NCBI RefSeq assembly: GCF_008710285.1
Contig: NZ_VYQF01000001.1
Coordinates: 1,931,501 to 1,995,500, forward strand
Direction: 5' to 3'
DNA from: Ginsengibacter hankyongi
Lineage (GTDB): Bacteria > Bacteroidota > Bacteroidia > Chitinophagales > Chitinophagaceae
DNA length: 64,000 nt
Position numbers and translations under genes: made by a program. Shown here one piece after another: positions 18,091 through 26,929 of the stretch. The notes beneath the pieces are model-generated. The model was given only the letters and a program-made list of their open reading frames with translations. It was not told the DNA's origin and did not search any database. Positions within the stretch are counted from its first letter, which is position 1. The number at the start of each line of letters is the position of its first letter.

Positions 18091-18600
18091 ATGGAAGAAA
18101 TAATTGTAAACAAAGTATCTCAAAGTTCCCTTGAGACAATTGACCTGGAGAAATTTTACCCCGAAGGAGACACAATTGTTTTCGATATGAAAGATTATTT
18201 ATTCATGGAACTTATTTTAAAAGAAAAAGATTACCGGGAAAGTCTTAAAAAGAAGGATTGGTCGGTTTATGAAAATAAAAATGTTTCTATAATTTGCTCT
18301 GCAGAAGCAATAATTCCTTTATGGGCGTATATGCTTGCCGTAAGCTACTTACAGCCCGTTGCCAAAGATGTGGTAGTAGGTAATGAATCTTTTATGCATG
18401 AAGTATTATATTTAAAAAATCTTGGGAAAATAAATGCGAAAGATTTCGAGGGGAAAAGAGTTGTTATAAAAGGCTGTGGCGAAAAAGAAATTCCCGCTTC
18501 GGTTTATGCAGAAATAACAAAAATATTGTTACCGGTTGTACAAAGTATAATGTACGGAGAGCCTTGCAGTACGGTTCCGGTTTTTAAAAAGCGAAATTAA
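18091..18600 (+). CDS. DUF2480 family protein
   Basis: A 169-residue cytosolic protein that I recognise as DUF2480, a family largely confined to Bacteroidota. Characteristic segments are the N-terminal IVNKVSQSSLETIDLE, FDMKDYLFMELILKE, the CSAEAIIPLWAYML block and the VVIKGCGEKEIPASVY block with a conserved Cys-Gly. No enzymatic motif or membrane segment is present, and no function has been established for the family. It stands alone between the ppiD-like terminator and a convergent lipoprotein gene. Confidence 0.85.
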   Translation: MEEIIVNKVSQSSLETIDLEKFYPEGDTIVFDMKDYLFMELILKEKDYRESLKKKDWSVYENKNVSIICSAEAIIPLWAYMLAVSYLQPVAKDVVVGNESFMHEVLYLKNLGKINAKDFEGKRVVIKGCGEKEIPASVYAEITKILLPVVQSIMYGEPCSTVPVFKKRN

Positions 18601-18642
18601 ACTCCGGGCAATATTTTCGATTAATCCTTTCCGTTAGTTTGT

Positions 18643-19167
18643 TTAATGAAGTTTGATTTTTTTGATAGCTACAGTATCAGGAAGATCTGTGGTCCAGATA
18701 TCGCGAAACATCTTCCAATTACCAGATTCCTGTTTCCAAAGCACGATATATTTTCCTTTATCAATTCGTTTCCCTAAACTGTCGGACAGGCTATAAGTGC
18801 CTTCTTCGGCAACGATACTGCTGTCTCCCCAAATGTTTATTGTAGAAATATCAATTTTCTTAAATCCTTTTTCCATCGACTGGTTGAAGTAATGCTTTAT
18901 ATCATCACTTCCCTTGATGGTAGGCATGCCGGCTGCCATAATTTTTGCATCGGTTGTATAGCAACTTGCCACAGCCAGGGAATCACCCGCTTTAAACGAT
19001 TTCATAAAGTTCTCATTGCTTTGTGTAATGGACGCTTCAGCTTGCTTTATATCAAAAACCGAAGCAGATTTTTCTATGCTCGCTTTATCATTTTCATTAC
19101 AGCCAAACGATAAGGCGATAATAAGACCACTAAAGACAAAAAATTTTAAGTAAGATAATCCAGGCAT
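18643..19167 (-). CDS. SnoaL-like/DUF4440 lipoprotein
   Basis: A 174-residue predicted lipoprotein. The hydrophobic signal (about 8-20) ends in SFGC (Cys23). The mature region has the NTF2/SnoaL-like cone fold pattern: an N-terminal helix with SNENFMKSFKAGDSLAVASC, then YTTDAKIMAAGMPTIKG and a C-terminal sheet with YIVLWKQESGNWKMFRDIW. These proteins are often annotated DUF4440 or SgcJ/EcaC family and may bind small hydrophobic ligands or catalyse isomerisation; nothing here specifies which. It converges with DUF2480 and lies downstream of kdsB, from which it is separated by 61 bases. Confidence 0.78.
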   Translation of the reverse strand: MPGLSYLKFFVFSGLIIALSFGCNENDKASIEKSASVFDIKQAEASITQSNENFMKSFKAGDSLAVASCYTTDAKIMAAGMPTIKGSDDIKHYFNQSMEKGFKKIDISTINIWGDSSIVAEEGTYSLSDSLGKRIDKGKYIVLWKQESGNWKMFRDIWTTDLPDTVAIKKIKLH

Positions 19168-19228
19168 ATCAATAATTTATGTGTTGAAATCTACAATAAT
19201 TCTGCCTAAGATTAAGGATATTAAATTT

Positions 19229-19963
19229 CTAATAAGAAATCAGAAGCTTCCTGGCTTTTTCCAGATCTTCAGGTGTATCTATAGAAACCGGCGATTCGTT
19301 TGTAAGTACCATTTTAATTTTGATTCCATTTTCGAGGTACCGGAGTTGTTCCAGTTTTTCACAGGTTTCAAGAGGTGTTTGCTTCCAACGGGTGAAATTC
19401 ATCAAAGCTTCTTTTCGGTATGCGTATATGCCAATGTGTTTATAGTAAACAACATTTGCTGTTGTATCTCTTTTAAAGGGGATTATGCTTCGGCTAAATA
19501 GCAAAGCATTTAAATTTTTATCAACAACAATCTTAACCGAATTGGGGTCGGCGATGAGAGTGCCATCTTTTATTTCATGCATTAAAGAAGCTACTTCTAT
19601 ATGATGGTTATTATCATGTTGAAATACCTGTAAGAGTTTTTGAAGCGGTTCTCTTTTTACAAAAGGTTCATCGCCCTGAACATTAATGATTACATCAACA
19701 TCAATATCTGCAGCAGCTTCTGCAATTCGTTCGCTTCCGCTTTCGTATTCACCGCGGCTCATTATTGCATATCCGCCATTCTCTACAATTTCATTAAAAA
19801 TAACCTGGCTGTCAGTTACAACAATTACTTCATCAAATAATAATGTGGCAACCGTGTTTTCATAAGTGTGTCTTATAACTGTTTTTTCACCAAGCATTTT
19901 CATAAGCTTGCCGGGAAAACGGGTAGCTTCATAACGGGCAGGAATAAGCGCAATTGATTTCAT
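19229..19963 (-). CDS. kdsB: 3-deoxy-manno-octulosonate cytidylyltransferase
   Basis: Activates Kdo as CMP-Kdo for transfer to lipid A. The 244-residue protein begins IALIPARYEATRFPGK (residues 4-19), the family signature, and contains INVQGDEPF and RKEALMNF with the C-terminal LEQLRYLENG and VSIDTPEDLEKAR motifs. Length is typical. It is the last gene of a probable dnaN-DUF2007-kdsB operon, with 44 bases separating it from the DUF2007 gene. With kdsD at 9.3 kb it shows that this organism makes Kdo-containing lipopolysaccharide. Confidence 0.95.
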   Translation of the reverse strand: MKSIALIPARYEATRFPGKLMKMLGEKTVIRHTYENTVATLLFDEVIVVTDSQVIFNEIVENGGYAIMSRGEYESGSERIAEAAADIDVDVIINVQGDEPFVKREPLQKLLQVFQHDNNHHIEVASLMHEIKDGTLIADPNSVKIVVDKNLNALLFSRSIIPFKRDTTANVVYYKHIGIYAYRKEALMNFTRWKQTPLETCEKLEQLRYLENGIKIKMVLTNESPVSIDTPEDLEKARKLLISY

Positions 19964-20007
19964 ATAACTTTAGCCTTTACCGGCAGATTATTTTTTGGTG
20001 TAAAATA

Positions 20008-20451
20008 CTAATTCAAATTTTCCGGGTTAAATATAGCGGTATCTGTATTTAAGGGTTCTGGTAAGGTATTACTTTCATAACCGCAGTTGCTGCATTTATA
20101 AACATTCTCAGCCGAAACTGCGTAGCTTGAAAATATCCAGCTCAAAATTGCTGTAATCATATTAGCGGCATCTCTTTTGGGAACCTGGTCAATTTTATGT
20201 GAACCGCATTTTGGGCAAACGGCTTTGCTTTGATAGTCTTTATCAAATTGTTTTAACAATTCAAAAACTTCAGGCGCATCTTCTTTTTTAACAACGAGTT
20301 TAATTCCGCCAACGGCGTTTGTTAGCAATGGGTCCATTGTTACAGTGAATTCGTCTTTCAGGTAACATTCAACACCTCCATTTCTTAACCTTGCCAATAA
20401 AATATTTGCGGAAAAATAATTACTAAACGTTCTTACGGTTACCAATTCCAT
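20008..20451 (-). CDS. DUF2007 domain protein with zinc ribbon
   Basis: A 147-residue protein. The N-terminal DUF2007 domain (about 1-75, starting MELVTVRTFSNYFSANILLARL) has a ferredoxin-like fold proposed in signal transduction. The C-terminal part carries two CxxC pairs (CPKCGSHK and CSNCGYES) separated by about 40 residues including a hydrophobic stretch (MITAILSWIFSSYAV), which looks like a zinc ribbon interrupted by a helical insertion. Function is unknown. It lies 16 bases after dnaN and 44 before kdsB, so it is co-transcribed with them. Confidence 0.78.
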   Translation of the reverse strand: MELVTVRTFSNYFSANILLARLRNGGVECYLKDEFTVTMDPLLTNAVGGIKLVVKKEDAPEVFELLKQFDKDYQSKAVCPKCGSHKIDQVPKRDAANMITAILSWIFSSYAVSAENVYKCSNCGYESNTLPEPLNTDTAIFNPENLN

Positions 20452-20467
20452 ATAAGGATGTGTAAAA

Positions 20468-21583
20468 CTAACTGTTAAGCATAAGCGGCATTACCAGCAT
20501 TAAAAGAATTTCGTCTTCAGTTGTTTCTGAAGGCTTTATAATGCCGGCTTTTGTGGGAGTACTTAATTCAATAACAACTTCTTCTGTTTCCGCAGCATTC
20601 AACATTTCAATTAAAAACTTAGCATTGAAAGCTATTTGAAGATCTTCACCATCGTACTGGCAAGTCATACGTTCATTTCCTTCAAAGCTAAAATCAACAT
20701 CCTGTGCGGCAAGCTGCAATTCGCTTCCACTAATTGTGAGAGCAACCTGGTTGGTGCTTTTATTACTAAATACGCTTACTCTTCTTAATGCATTTTGGAA
20801 ATCGTTTTTATTAACGGTAAGCTTGTAAGGATTATCAGTTGGAATTACCACTTTATAATCCGGGAATCTTGCGTCTATAAGGCGACAAACGAGCTCAGTG
20901 CCGCCATGTTTTACAAATAAATGATTTTTGTTGTAGGAGATTTGCAATTCATCATCGTTAGAAGGAAGCGCTCCTTTTAATAAATTCAAAGGTTTTTTTG
21001 GAACAATAAAAGTATCCGTTTTTGGACAAGCCACATCAAGCCTTGTAAAACGAACCAAACGATGCGCATCAGTTGCAACGCACGTAATTCCTTTATCAGA
21101 AAGTTCAAAGAAAACACCCGTCATAGCAGGCCTAAGATCGTCATTGCTTACTGCGAACAGGCATTTATTTATCGCTGTTACTAAAGCAGATGAAGGCATC
21201 GTAAAAGCATTAGTGGCGTCAGCAACCGGTTCTTTTGGAAAATTATCAGGGTTTTCGCCCATTACTTTGTACTTACCATTATCGCTGGTTATTTCAACTC
21301 CAAAATTTTTATCGATATTAAAAGTAAGAGGCTGCTCAGCAATATTTTTAAGAGAATCCAATAATATTTTTGACGGGATACAAACTTTGCCGCTGTCTTT
21401 TGCCTCTATATCTATATTTATTTTCATTACAGTTTCCAAATCGGTCGCTACCACAGTAAGTTTATTTTTTTCAATCTCAAACAAAAAATCTTCGAGAATT
21501 GGTAATACGGTGTTTGCATTTATTACGCCGCTTATTTGTTGAAGGTGTTTTAATAACTGTGTTGAGGAAACGATAAACTTCAT
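20468..21583 (-). CDS. dnaN: DNA polymerase III subunit beta (sliding clamp)
   Basis: The ring-shaped processivity clamp for DNA polymerase III. At 371 residues it has the three clamp domains in order: domain 1 begins MKFIVSSTQLLKHLQQISGV, domain 2 includes TGVFFELSDKGITCVATDAHRL, and domain 3 ends in EDEILLMLVMPLML, the conserved C-terminal peptide-binding edge. Its location away from dnaA is common in Bacteroidota. It is first in a three-gene unit driven by a well-matched promoter at 21603-21634. A clamp gene within 6 kb of the DnaA-box cluster is part of the case for an origin-proximal segment. Confidence 0.97.
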   Translation of the reverse strand: MKFIVSSTQLLKHLQQISGVINANTVLPILEDFLFEIEKNKLTVVATDLETVMKINIDIEAKDSGKVCIPSKILLDSLKNIAEQPLTFNIDKNFGVEITSDNGKYKVMGENPDNFPKEPVADATNAFTMPSSALVTAINKCLFAVSNDDLRPAMTGVFFELSDKGITCVATDAHRLVRFTRLDVACPKTDTFIVPKKPLNLLKGALPSNDDELQISYNKNHLFVKHGGTELVCRLIDARFPDYKVVIPTDNPYKLTVNKNDFQNALRRVSVFSNKSTNQVALTISGSELQLAAQDVDFSFEGNERMTCQYDGEDLQIAFNAKFLIEMLNAAETEEVVIELSTPTKAGIIKPSETTEDEILLMLVMPLMLNS

Positions 21584-21602
21584 AAAAAATATTTAATAAT
21601 GC

Positions 21603-21634
21603 CAAAGATAAAAGATTCGCATTAATGAAATCAA
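21603..21634 (-). promoter_or_regulatory. Bacteroidota-type promoter of dnaN
   Basis: On the minus strand TTG (21634-21632) is followed after 21 bases by TATCTTTG (21610-21603), an exact -7 box. It lies 20 bases from the dnaN ATG. Confidence 0.65.
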
Positions 21635-21730
21635 TATAGAGAAATTAAATTGAAACAAAGCTGGCTTCTTCTATAATGGCCTCTAAACAGCGGCCCGAAT
21701 GCCGGAAATGACGTTCTGGACGTTTAATCA

Positions 21731-21738
21731 TAATTTTG
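21731..21738 (+). promoter_or_regulatory. Possible -7 box for the NYN-domain gene
   Basis: TAATTTTG matches TAnnTTTG exactly and lies 15 bases before the ATG at 21754. No -33 TTTG was found at the expected distance. Confidence 0.4.
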
Positions 21739-21753
21739 CACTAATTATTTTTT

Positions 21754-22473
21754 ATGGATATTAAAAATCAAAAGATCGCTTTGCTTGTAGATGGTGACAA
21801 TGCACAGGCAAAATTAATCGACCTTATCCTGGAAGAAGCTTCCAAATATGGAAAGGTTACTATACGAAGGGTTTATGGCGACTGGACCACGCAGCACATG
21901 AATCATTGGAAAAGCCTGCTTAACGAAATGGCTTTTAATCCAATTCAAAAATTTTCTTACACCACCGGGAAAAATTCCACTGATAGCGCATTAATTATTG
22001 ATGCGATGGATATTTTACATGATAACCTGGTAGATGGTTTTTGTATTGTTTCCAGCGATAGTGATTATACAGGACTTGCAAAGCGAATTCGGGAAGATGG
22101 AATTTTTGTAATGGGAATCGGTGAACAAAAGACACCTAATGCGTTTGTAAAGTCGTGTGAGATTTTTACTTATGTTGAGAACCTCGAGCCCAAAGCAGAA
22201 ATGCCTGCAAAAAAAGAAGCAGAAAAAAAGCAGGTTGAAAAAGCGCCAATCAATATAAAACTAATTAATAAGGCCTATGATATGAGCATAAACGAAAGTA
22301 ATGAAGCTTACATTTCAACACTCGGTATTAATTTAAGAAAGCTCGATCCCAGTTTTGATGTGCGCACTTACGGATGTAAAACATTAACGCAGTTCTTTTC
22401 CAAACTCCGCAATTTTGTTGTTGTGGATAATGTGGTAAATGGGTTAAATAATCCTTTGGTGAAAAAGAAATAG
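21754..22473 (+). CDS. NYN domain (LabA/DUF88-type) RNase-like protein with OST-HTH/LOTUS domain
   Basis: A 239-residue cytosolic protein. The NYN/PIN-like nuclease domain (about 6-140) shows the acidic residues expected at the metal site: LLVDGDNAQAK near 10-20, TDSALIIDAMDIL near 76-88 and CIVSSDSDYTGL near 97-108. A Lys/Glu-rich linker (about 150-165) leads to a C-terminal OST-HTH/LOTUS domain (about 166-235, LRKLDPSFDVRTYGCKTLTQFF), which binds RNA in other proteins. The combination suggests a single-strand RNA nuclease; the target is unknown. It converges tail to tail with the glycosylase gene. Confidence 0.85.
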   Translation: MDIKNQKIALLVDGDNAQAKLIDLILEEASKYGKVTIRRVYGDWTTQHMNHWKSLLNEMAFNPIQKFSYTTGKNSTDSALIIDAMDILHDNLVDGFCIVSSDSDYTGLAKRIREDGIFVMGIGEQKTPNAFVKSCEIFTYVENLEPKAEMPAKKEAEKKQVEKAPINIKLINKAYDMSINESNEAYISTLGINLRKLDPSFDVRTYGCKTLTQFFSKLRNFVVVDNVVNGLNNPLVKKK

Positions 22474-22474
22474 T

Positions 22475-23074
22475 TTATTCGCCATCTTTCCAGCCCCACA
22501 AATAGCGGCTTGCATAGGTCCTGTAAGGAGACCATTTTAGAGATATTTTTTCAATCTTTTCCCTCAACAATTTTTTATCTGTTTCTTTTAGTTTATAGAG
22601 TTTAATAACACTGTTTTTAAGGCCAAGGTCATCTATGGCAAAAACATCTTCTCTGCCCAGCGTAAACATTAAAATCATTTCTACCGTCCATTTGCCAACG
22701 CCTTTAATTTGAGTAAGTAATTCAAGCACTTCTTCATTACTCATTTTATTTAACCGGGCATCGGTTATTTTATTCTCTATAAAAAACCGGCAAACATTAT
22801 GAACGTAAGACGCTTTTGCATTTGAAAAACCAATACTTCTAAAAACAGACGCAGGTATATCTAAAATTTGTTTTGCAGTAGGTTCTTTGCTTCCAAATAG
22901 ATCCAGAAAGCGGTTGTATAAAACCTTAGCGACCTTTGTACTCAATTGCTGGCTTAAAATAGAAGAGCATAAATGCAAATAGACTTTGTTTCTTTTTAAT
23001 AAAACATAAGGTTCCTGTTTATCAATAAGGGTTTTAAGTTTCTTATCTTGTGATAAATGAATGATATGTTCCAT
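22475..23074 (-). CDS. DNA-3-methyladenine glycosylase, AlkA/HhH-GPD family
   Basis: A base-excision repair glycosylase of 199 residues. The helix-hairpin-helix is IKGVGKWTVEMIL at 123-135, and the catalytic aspartate follows in FAIDDLGL (Asp148 or Asp149). The SSILSQQLSTKVA segment near 37-49 is typical of DNA-3-methyladenine glycosylase II. It lacks the long N-terminal domain of E. coli AlkA and the iron-sulphur cluster of EndoIII. It follows cysS with a 30-base gap and is probably co-transcribed. It removes alkylated purines by family analogy. Confidence 0.87.
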   Translation of the reverse strand: MEHIIHLSQDKKLKTLIDKQEPYVLLKRNKVYLHLCSSILSQQLSTKVAKVLYNRFLDLFGSKEPTAKQILDIPASVFRSIGFSNAKASYVHNVCRFFIENKITDARLNKMSNEEVLELLTQIKGVGKWTVEMILMFTLGREDVFAIDDLGLKNSVIKLYKLKETDKKLLREKIEKISLKWSPYRTYASRYLWGWKDGE

Positions 23075-23104
23075 AATTAGGTAATGATATTCTATTCTAC
23101 TTTA

Positions 23105-24592
23105 TTAACCGGCACTCCAACTGATACTCCCATCCTTTTCATCTTTCATTTCGATGCCGAGTTCTGCAAGCTGTTTTCTTATTTTATCTGAAGTATAAAA
23201 ATCTCTTTTCGACTTTGCTTCCTTCCTTATATCAGCCAATAATTCCATAACCCCGTTGAGGGTTTCATTATTTTGAGAAAGCGATTGCAACCCGAGAATA
23301 TTCTCAAGATAAATTGTAAAGACATCTTTCGTACGGTGAAGCGTAGCCGAAGAAATTGCATCTTTTCTAATAAGCCCATCTTTCAATGAATTAATAACAG
23401 GAACAATTTCAAATATATTGGCTAACACTTTTGCAGTATTGAAATCATCGTTCATAAATTCATCAAATTCATCTATAAGCTTATTTATTTTATTGTCTAA
23501 TTCTGAATCGGCCGGTAAATCAATATTCGCGCTTTTCAGCTTCTTTAAAATTTCATAGGCTTCCCATAATCTTTTTAAACCTTTTTCGGCAGCAACAAGG
23601 GCTTCACTGCTAAAATCCAGCGTACTTCTATAATGAGTTTGTAATATAAAAAACCGGATCGTCATGGGGTTAAAAGCCTGGGTTAACAAGGGGTGATTGC
23701 CACTAAACATTTCGGTAAGCTTTATAACATTGTTATAACTCTTACCCATTTTTTTCCCGTTAATGGTTATCATATTATTGTGCATCCAGTATTTTGCAGG
23801 CTCAACATGATTGCAAATCCAGCTTTGGGCAATTTCACTTTCGTGGTGTGGAAACTGCAGGTCCATTCCACCTCCGTGAATATCAAACCTTGAACCTAAA
23901 TATTTCGTTGCCATAGCGGAGCATTCAATATGCCACCCAGGGAAACCTTCTCCCCACGGGCTTTTCCAGCGCATGATGTGCTGTGGCGGAGCTGACTTCC
24001 ATAAAGCAAAATCGGCCTTGTTTCTTTTTTCATCCTGTCCTTCCAGCGACCGGGTTGTTTCCAAAAGATCATCAACAATACGCCCGCTCAGCTCTCCATA
24101 GTTATGTGTTGCTGCATATTTTTTTACATCAAAATATACTGATCCGTTTACAACATAACCATAACCGGCTTCAATAATTTTTTCAATCATGTTTATTTGT
24201 TCAACAATATGGCCCGTTGCAGTGGGTTCAATATTTGGATCCAGCGTATTAAACTGTTTCATTGCCCAATGAAAAAGATTAGTGTACTTCTGTACGAGCT
24301 CCATCGGCTCTACTTTTTCGAGTTGCGCTTTTTTAGATATTTTATCTTCAGCTTCGCGGCCCTCTTCTTCGAAATGCCCGGCATCCGTTATGTTGCGGAC
24401 ATAACGTACTTTATATCCGAGGTAAGTAAGATATCGAACAACCACATCGAAAGTTATATAAGGTCGTGCATGACCCAGGTGGCTTTCGCCACTAACGGTA
24501 GGGCCGCAAACGTACATTCCCACATGAGGTGGAGTTATGGGCTTGAAAATTTCTTTTTGCCTGGTGAGTGAGTTATATAATTTAAGCGGCAT
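23105..24592 (-). CDS. cysS: Cysteine-tRNA ligase
   Basis: Charges tRNA-Cys. The 495-residue class I synthetase has HLGH at 38-41 (the HIGH motif), the zinc ligand Cys29 in [15 protein letters not shown] with another zinc cysteine, [10 protein letters not shown], and KKMGKS as the KMSKS motif. The C-terminal DALR-type helical region and a short tail with [27 protein letters not shown] complete a standard enzyme. A promoter with TTG-N18-TACCTTTG lies upstream and the glycosylase gene is 30 bases downstream. Confidence 0.97.
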   Translation of the reverse strand: MPLKLYNSLTRQKEIFKPITPPHVGMYVCGPTVSGESHLGHARPYITFDVVVRYLTYLGYKVRYVRNITDAGHFEEEGREAEDKISKKAQLEKVEPMELVQKYTNLFHWAMKQFNTLDPNIEPTATGHIVEQINMIEKIIEAGYGYVVNGSVYFDVKKYAATHNYGELSGRIVDDLLETTRSLEGQDEKRNKADFALWKSAPPQHIMRWKSPWGEGFPGWHIECSAMATKYLGSRFDIHGGGMDLQFPHHESEIAQSWICNHVEPAKYWMHNNMITINGKKMGKSYNNVIKLTEMFSGNHPLLTQAFNPMTIRFFILQTHYRSTLDFSSEALVAAEKGLKRLWEAYEILKKLKSANIDLPADSELDNKINKLIDEFDEFMNDDFNTAKVLANIFEIVPVINSLKDGLIRKDAISSATLHRTKDVFTIYLENILGLQSLSQNNETLNGVMELLADIRKEAKSKRDFYTSDKIRKQLAELGIEMKDEKDGSISWSAG

Positions 24593-24648
24593 ATAAGTCT
24601 CTTGTCTTTAAAAAACGAAAAATAAATTTTTTTGAAAGCGTAATTCTG

Positions 24649-24677
24649 CAAAGGTATGTTGTATGCCCTATGGGCAA
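24649..24677 (-). promoter_or_regulatory. Bacteroidota-type promoter of cysS
   Basis: Read on the minus strand TTG (24677-24675) and TACCTTTG (24656-24649) are 18 bases apart. It lies about 57 bases before the cysS ATG. Confidence 0.55.
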
Positions 24678-24735
24678 CAGGAGCAACAATAAAAAAGAAA
24701 AGAAAATCTTGTATTCATTTCGATAAAGATAAAAA

Positions 24736-25869
24736 TTATTTTGTGTTTTGCGGAGGAATTAAATCTGCTATTATCGGGAAATGATCGCTGAGCAACTTTT
24801 TAACTCTTATAAATTGTGTTATAGAAAAATCTTTATCAGCAAAAATATTATCGATGCGCAGTGTGGGAGAAATAGTGCTGAAAGTTCTTGCAATACCGAA
24901 ACCCTTTTCTACAAAGGCATTTTTAAGACCTGTGCCAATAGTTTCATAAGCATAAGAATTAGGGACGTCATTAAAATCTCCGCAAATAATTACCGGGTAT
25001 GGGCTATGGTCAATTTCATCTTTAATAAAATTTGCCTGAATAGATCTTTTAATAAAGCCTGTTTTTATTTTTGAAATGATGCTCTTCGATTCGGTAATGT
25101 TGCTATCACTATTTAACCCCGCATTATCAAGATAATTAAGATTGGACTTTGTAAATTTTAATGATTGCAAATGAATATTAAAAACACGAATAGTATCAGT
25201 GCCTGAGAGCACATCGATATATTGAAAAGTTGCATTATAATTATTAGGATAATTAACTACAGTTTGCTTATTTATTATTGGCAGCTTCGAAAAAATAATT
25301 CTACCAAAATGATGATTATTATCAAAATCATCTTTAAGGCTGTACGAATAAAAATAATCAACGAACCTTAATGCTTTTTGAATGTCGGGAAAATAATTGA
25401 TACCTTTCTTTTTATCGCCGGCTACTACTTCCTGGAAACAGGCAATATCCGGATCATATTTATTGATAAGATCAAACATCTCCTGTTTAATTTCAGGATG
25501 ATCTTTGTGATGCAGAATATTAAACTGCTCAACATTCCAACTCATCACACGAATACTCCCCGGTTTCTTCTGCATAGTAAAAGAAGAAGAAAAATGAAGA
25601 GGAAAAATATTAATAACAGCATGCCAGCCAGCCAGGAGAGTAATTAGAGAAACGAAGCACCACAAAGACTTTTTAAAAAGCCAGAATATAAAAAAGAAGA
25701 GAAGAGCAATTAATAAATAGGCAAGTACAAAAGTAAATAATCCCAAAAACCACCAACCAGCCGGATTAAAATATTTAACATAGGCACCCGCGAGGAAAAA
25801 TATTGCAACGACAAAGTTAATGGCAATAAAAATAATTTTTGCAAGCCTGCGCAGAAATGGTTTTTCCAT
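24736..25869 (-). CDS. Membrane-anchored endonuclease/exonuclease/phosphatase family protein
   Basis: A 377-residue protein with three N-terminal transmembrane helices (about 11-31, 39-65 and 70-90) and a large EEP-fold domain outside. The domain shows the family's motif set: MSWNVEQFN, ACFQEVVAGD, FNIHLQSL, ICGDFNDVPNS and the terminal SDHFPIIADL. All metal and catalytic residues expected of the fold (Asn, Glu, Asp-x-Asn, Asp-His) are present. Members hydrolyse phosphodiesters or phosphomonoesters; the substrate here is unknown, and an extracytoplasmic location is inferred from the helices. It is in a minus-strand run with two rhomboid genes upstream, 48 bases from the nearest. Confidence 0.85.
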   Translation of the reverse strand: MEKPFLRRLAKIIFIAINFVVAIFFLAGAYVKYFNPAGWWFLGLFTFVLAYLLIALLFFFIFWLFKKSLWCFVSLITLLAGWHAVINIFPLHFSSSFTMQKKPGSIRVMSWNVEQFNILHHKDHPEIKQEMFDLINKYDPDIACFQEVVAGDKKKGINYFPDIQKALRFVDYFYSYSLKDDFDNNHHFGRIIFSKLPIINKQTVVNYPNNYNATFQYIDVLSGTDTIRVFNIHLQSLKFTKSNLNYLDNAGLNSDSNITESKSIISKIKTGFIKRSIQANFIKDEIDHSPYPVIICGDFNDVPNSYAYETIGTGLKNAFVEKGFGIARTFSTISPTLRIDNIFADKDFSITQFIRVKKLLSDHFPIIADLIPPQNTK

Positions 25870-25917
25870 TTACATTATAACGCTTTAGTAAGAGTAGTTG
25901 AAAACAAGAAACAGTTA

Positions 25918-26853
25918 TTAAAAATCACTTTCTCCAGCTCTTTTTAAAATATTTTTTTCTTCTTCGGATAATAAATGAAAACCTTTTTGATTTATTTTAT
26001 CAAGAATTTCATCGATTCTTTGCTGGGTAATAATTGAATGTTTTTCAAACGGCTTTTGATTCCCGGTTTTGTAAAACAATTTTTCTTTTGTTTTCTGCGG
26101 AGTTAATATTTTTTTATCAGGGTTGCAAAGGTCAAGGAACCAATTGTAAAATCTAAGCATCCAGGCGCCTCCATCATATCCTCGGCGAAGGGCAACAATA
26201 AAAAGAAAACCAGTAAGCCCGCCGGTTAAGTGCGCCAAAAGGTATGCAGGAGCAGCAGTTCCAACGCTTGCAATATCTATTATTATAAATAAAATGGTTA
26301 GAACCCACAGAGGAATGCCGCCATTCAACATTCTGAAAATTCTATAATCAGGTGCAAGCGCAGTAGTGGCAATGGCTACGGCCATAATAGACGCACTGGC
26401 ACCCTCAAAAAAAGAAGAACTAATAAATGGTCTGAGTTGTGGAATCGCATAATTTGTTGCAATAAAAACAATAGCACCGGCGATACCTCCATATAAATAA
26501 ACAGGAAATATTTTTTTATTGCCCGCCATGTCCTGCAAAATAGAACCGAACGCCCATAACCAAAGCATATTGGTGAAAGCTGCAATAATGTGCGTGTGCA
26601 CAAACATGTAACTTAGTATCGTCCATGGCGCTTTAGCAAGCGTTGCCAGCTTAGCTGGTAAAATAAACCAGGGCAAAATTCTTGAAGCAAAAACTGCAGC
26701 AGATGAATCAGTAAGAATATAAATAAGCCTGATTAAGCCAGGAATAATAAGCCCAAATGCATTGATGGCAATAAGGGCCACTAAAGCGTTATTGTCTTCG
26801 CCAAGGGTTATCTTTCTAGCACGACGGTCAATATATCTTTCGGATTCTCCCAT
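25918..26853 (-). CDS. Rhomboid family intramembrane serine protease (larger)
   Basis: A 311-residue polytopic membrane protease. The catalytic dyad is visible: Ser153 in EGASASIM and His208 in AHLTGGLTG, with the upstream HTHIIAAFTNMLW loop helix supplying the family His/Asn. An extra C-terminal cytoplasmic tail of about 70 residues (from about 240) ends RIDEILDKINQKGFHLLSEE, a short conserved tail seen on Bacteroidota rhomboids. The N-terminal 20 residues are charged. A second, shorter rhomboid is encoded 76 bases upstream on the same strand. Substrates are unknown. Confidence 0.88.
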   Translation of the reverse strand: MGESERYIDRRARKITLGEDNNALVALIAINAFGLIIPGLIRLIYILTDSSAAVFASRILPWFILPAKLATLAKAPWTILSYMFVHTHIIAAFTNMLWLWAFGSILQDMAGNKKIFPVYLYGGIAGAIVFIATNYAIPQLRPFISSSFFEGASASIMAVAIATTALAPDYRIFRMLNGGIPLWVLTILFIIIDIASVGTAAPAYLLAHLTGGLTGFLFIVALRRGYDGGAWMLRFYNWFLDLCNPDKKILTPQKTKEKLFYKTGNQKPFEKHSIITQQRIDEILDKINQKGFHLLSEEEKNILKRAGESDF

Positions 26854-26929
26854 TTGTTCTTGTTCGTTTTATAAGGGAAGGGATATAAAATTACCAATTT
26901 CCTTTGAGTAAATTTCTTCTCTTTAAAAT

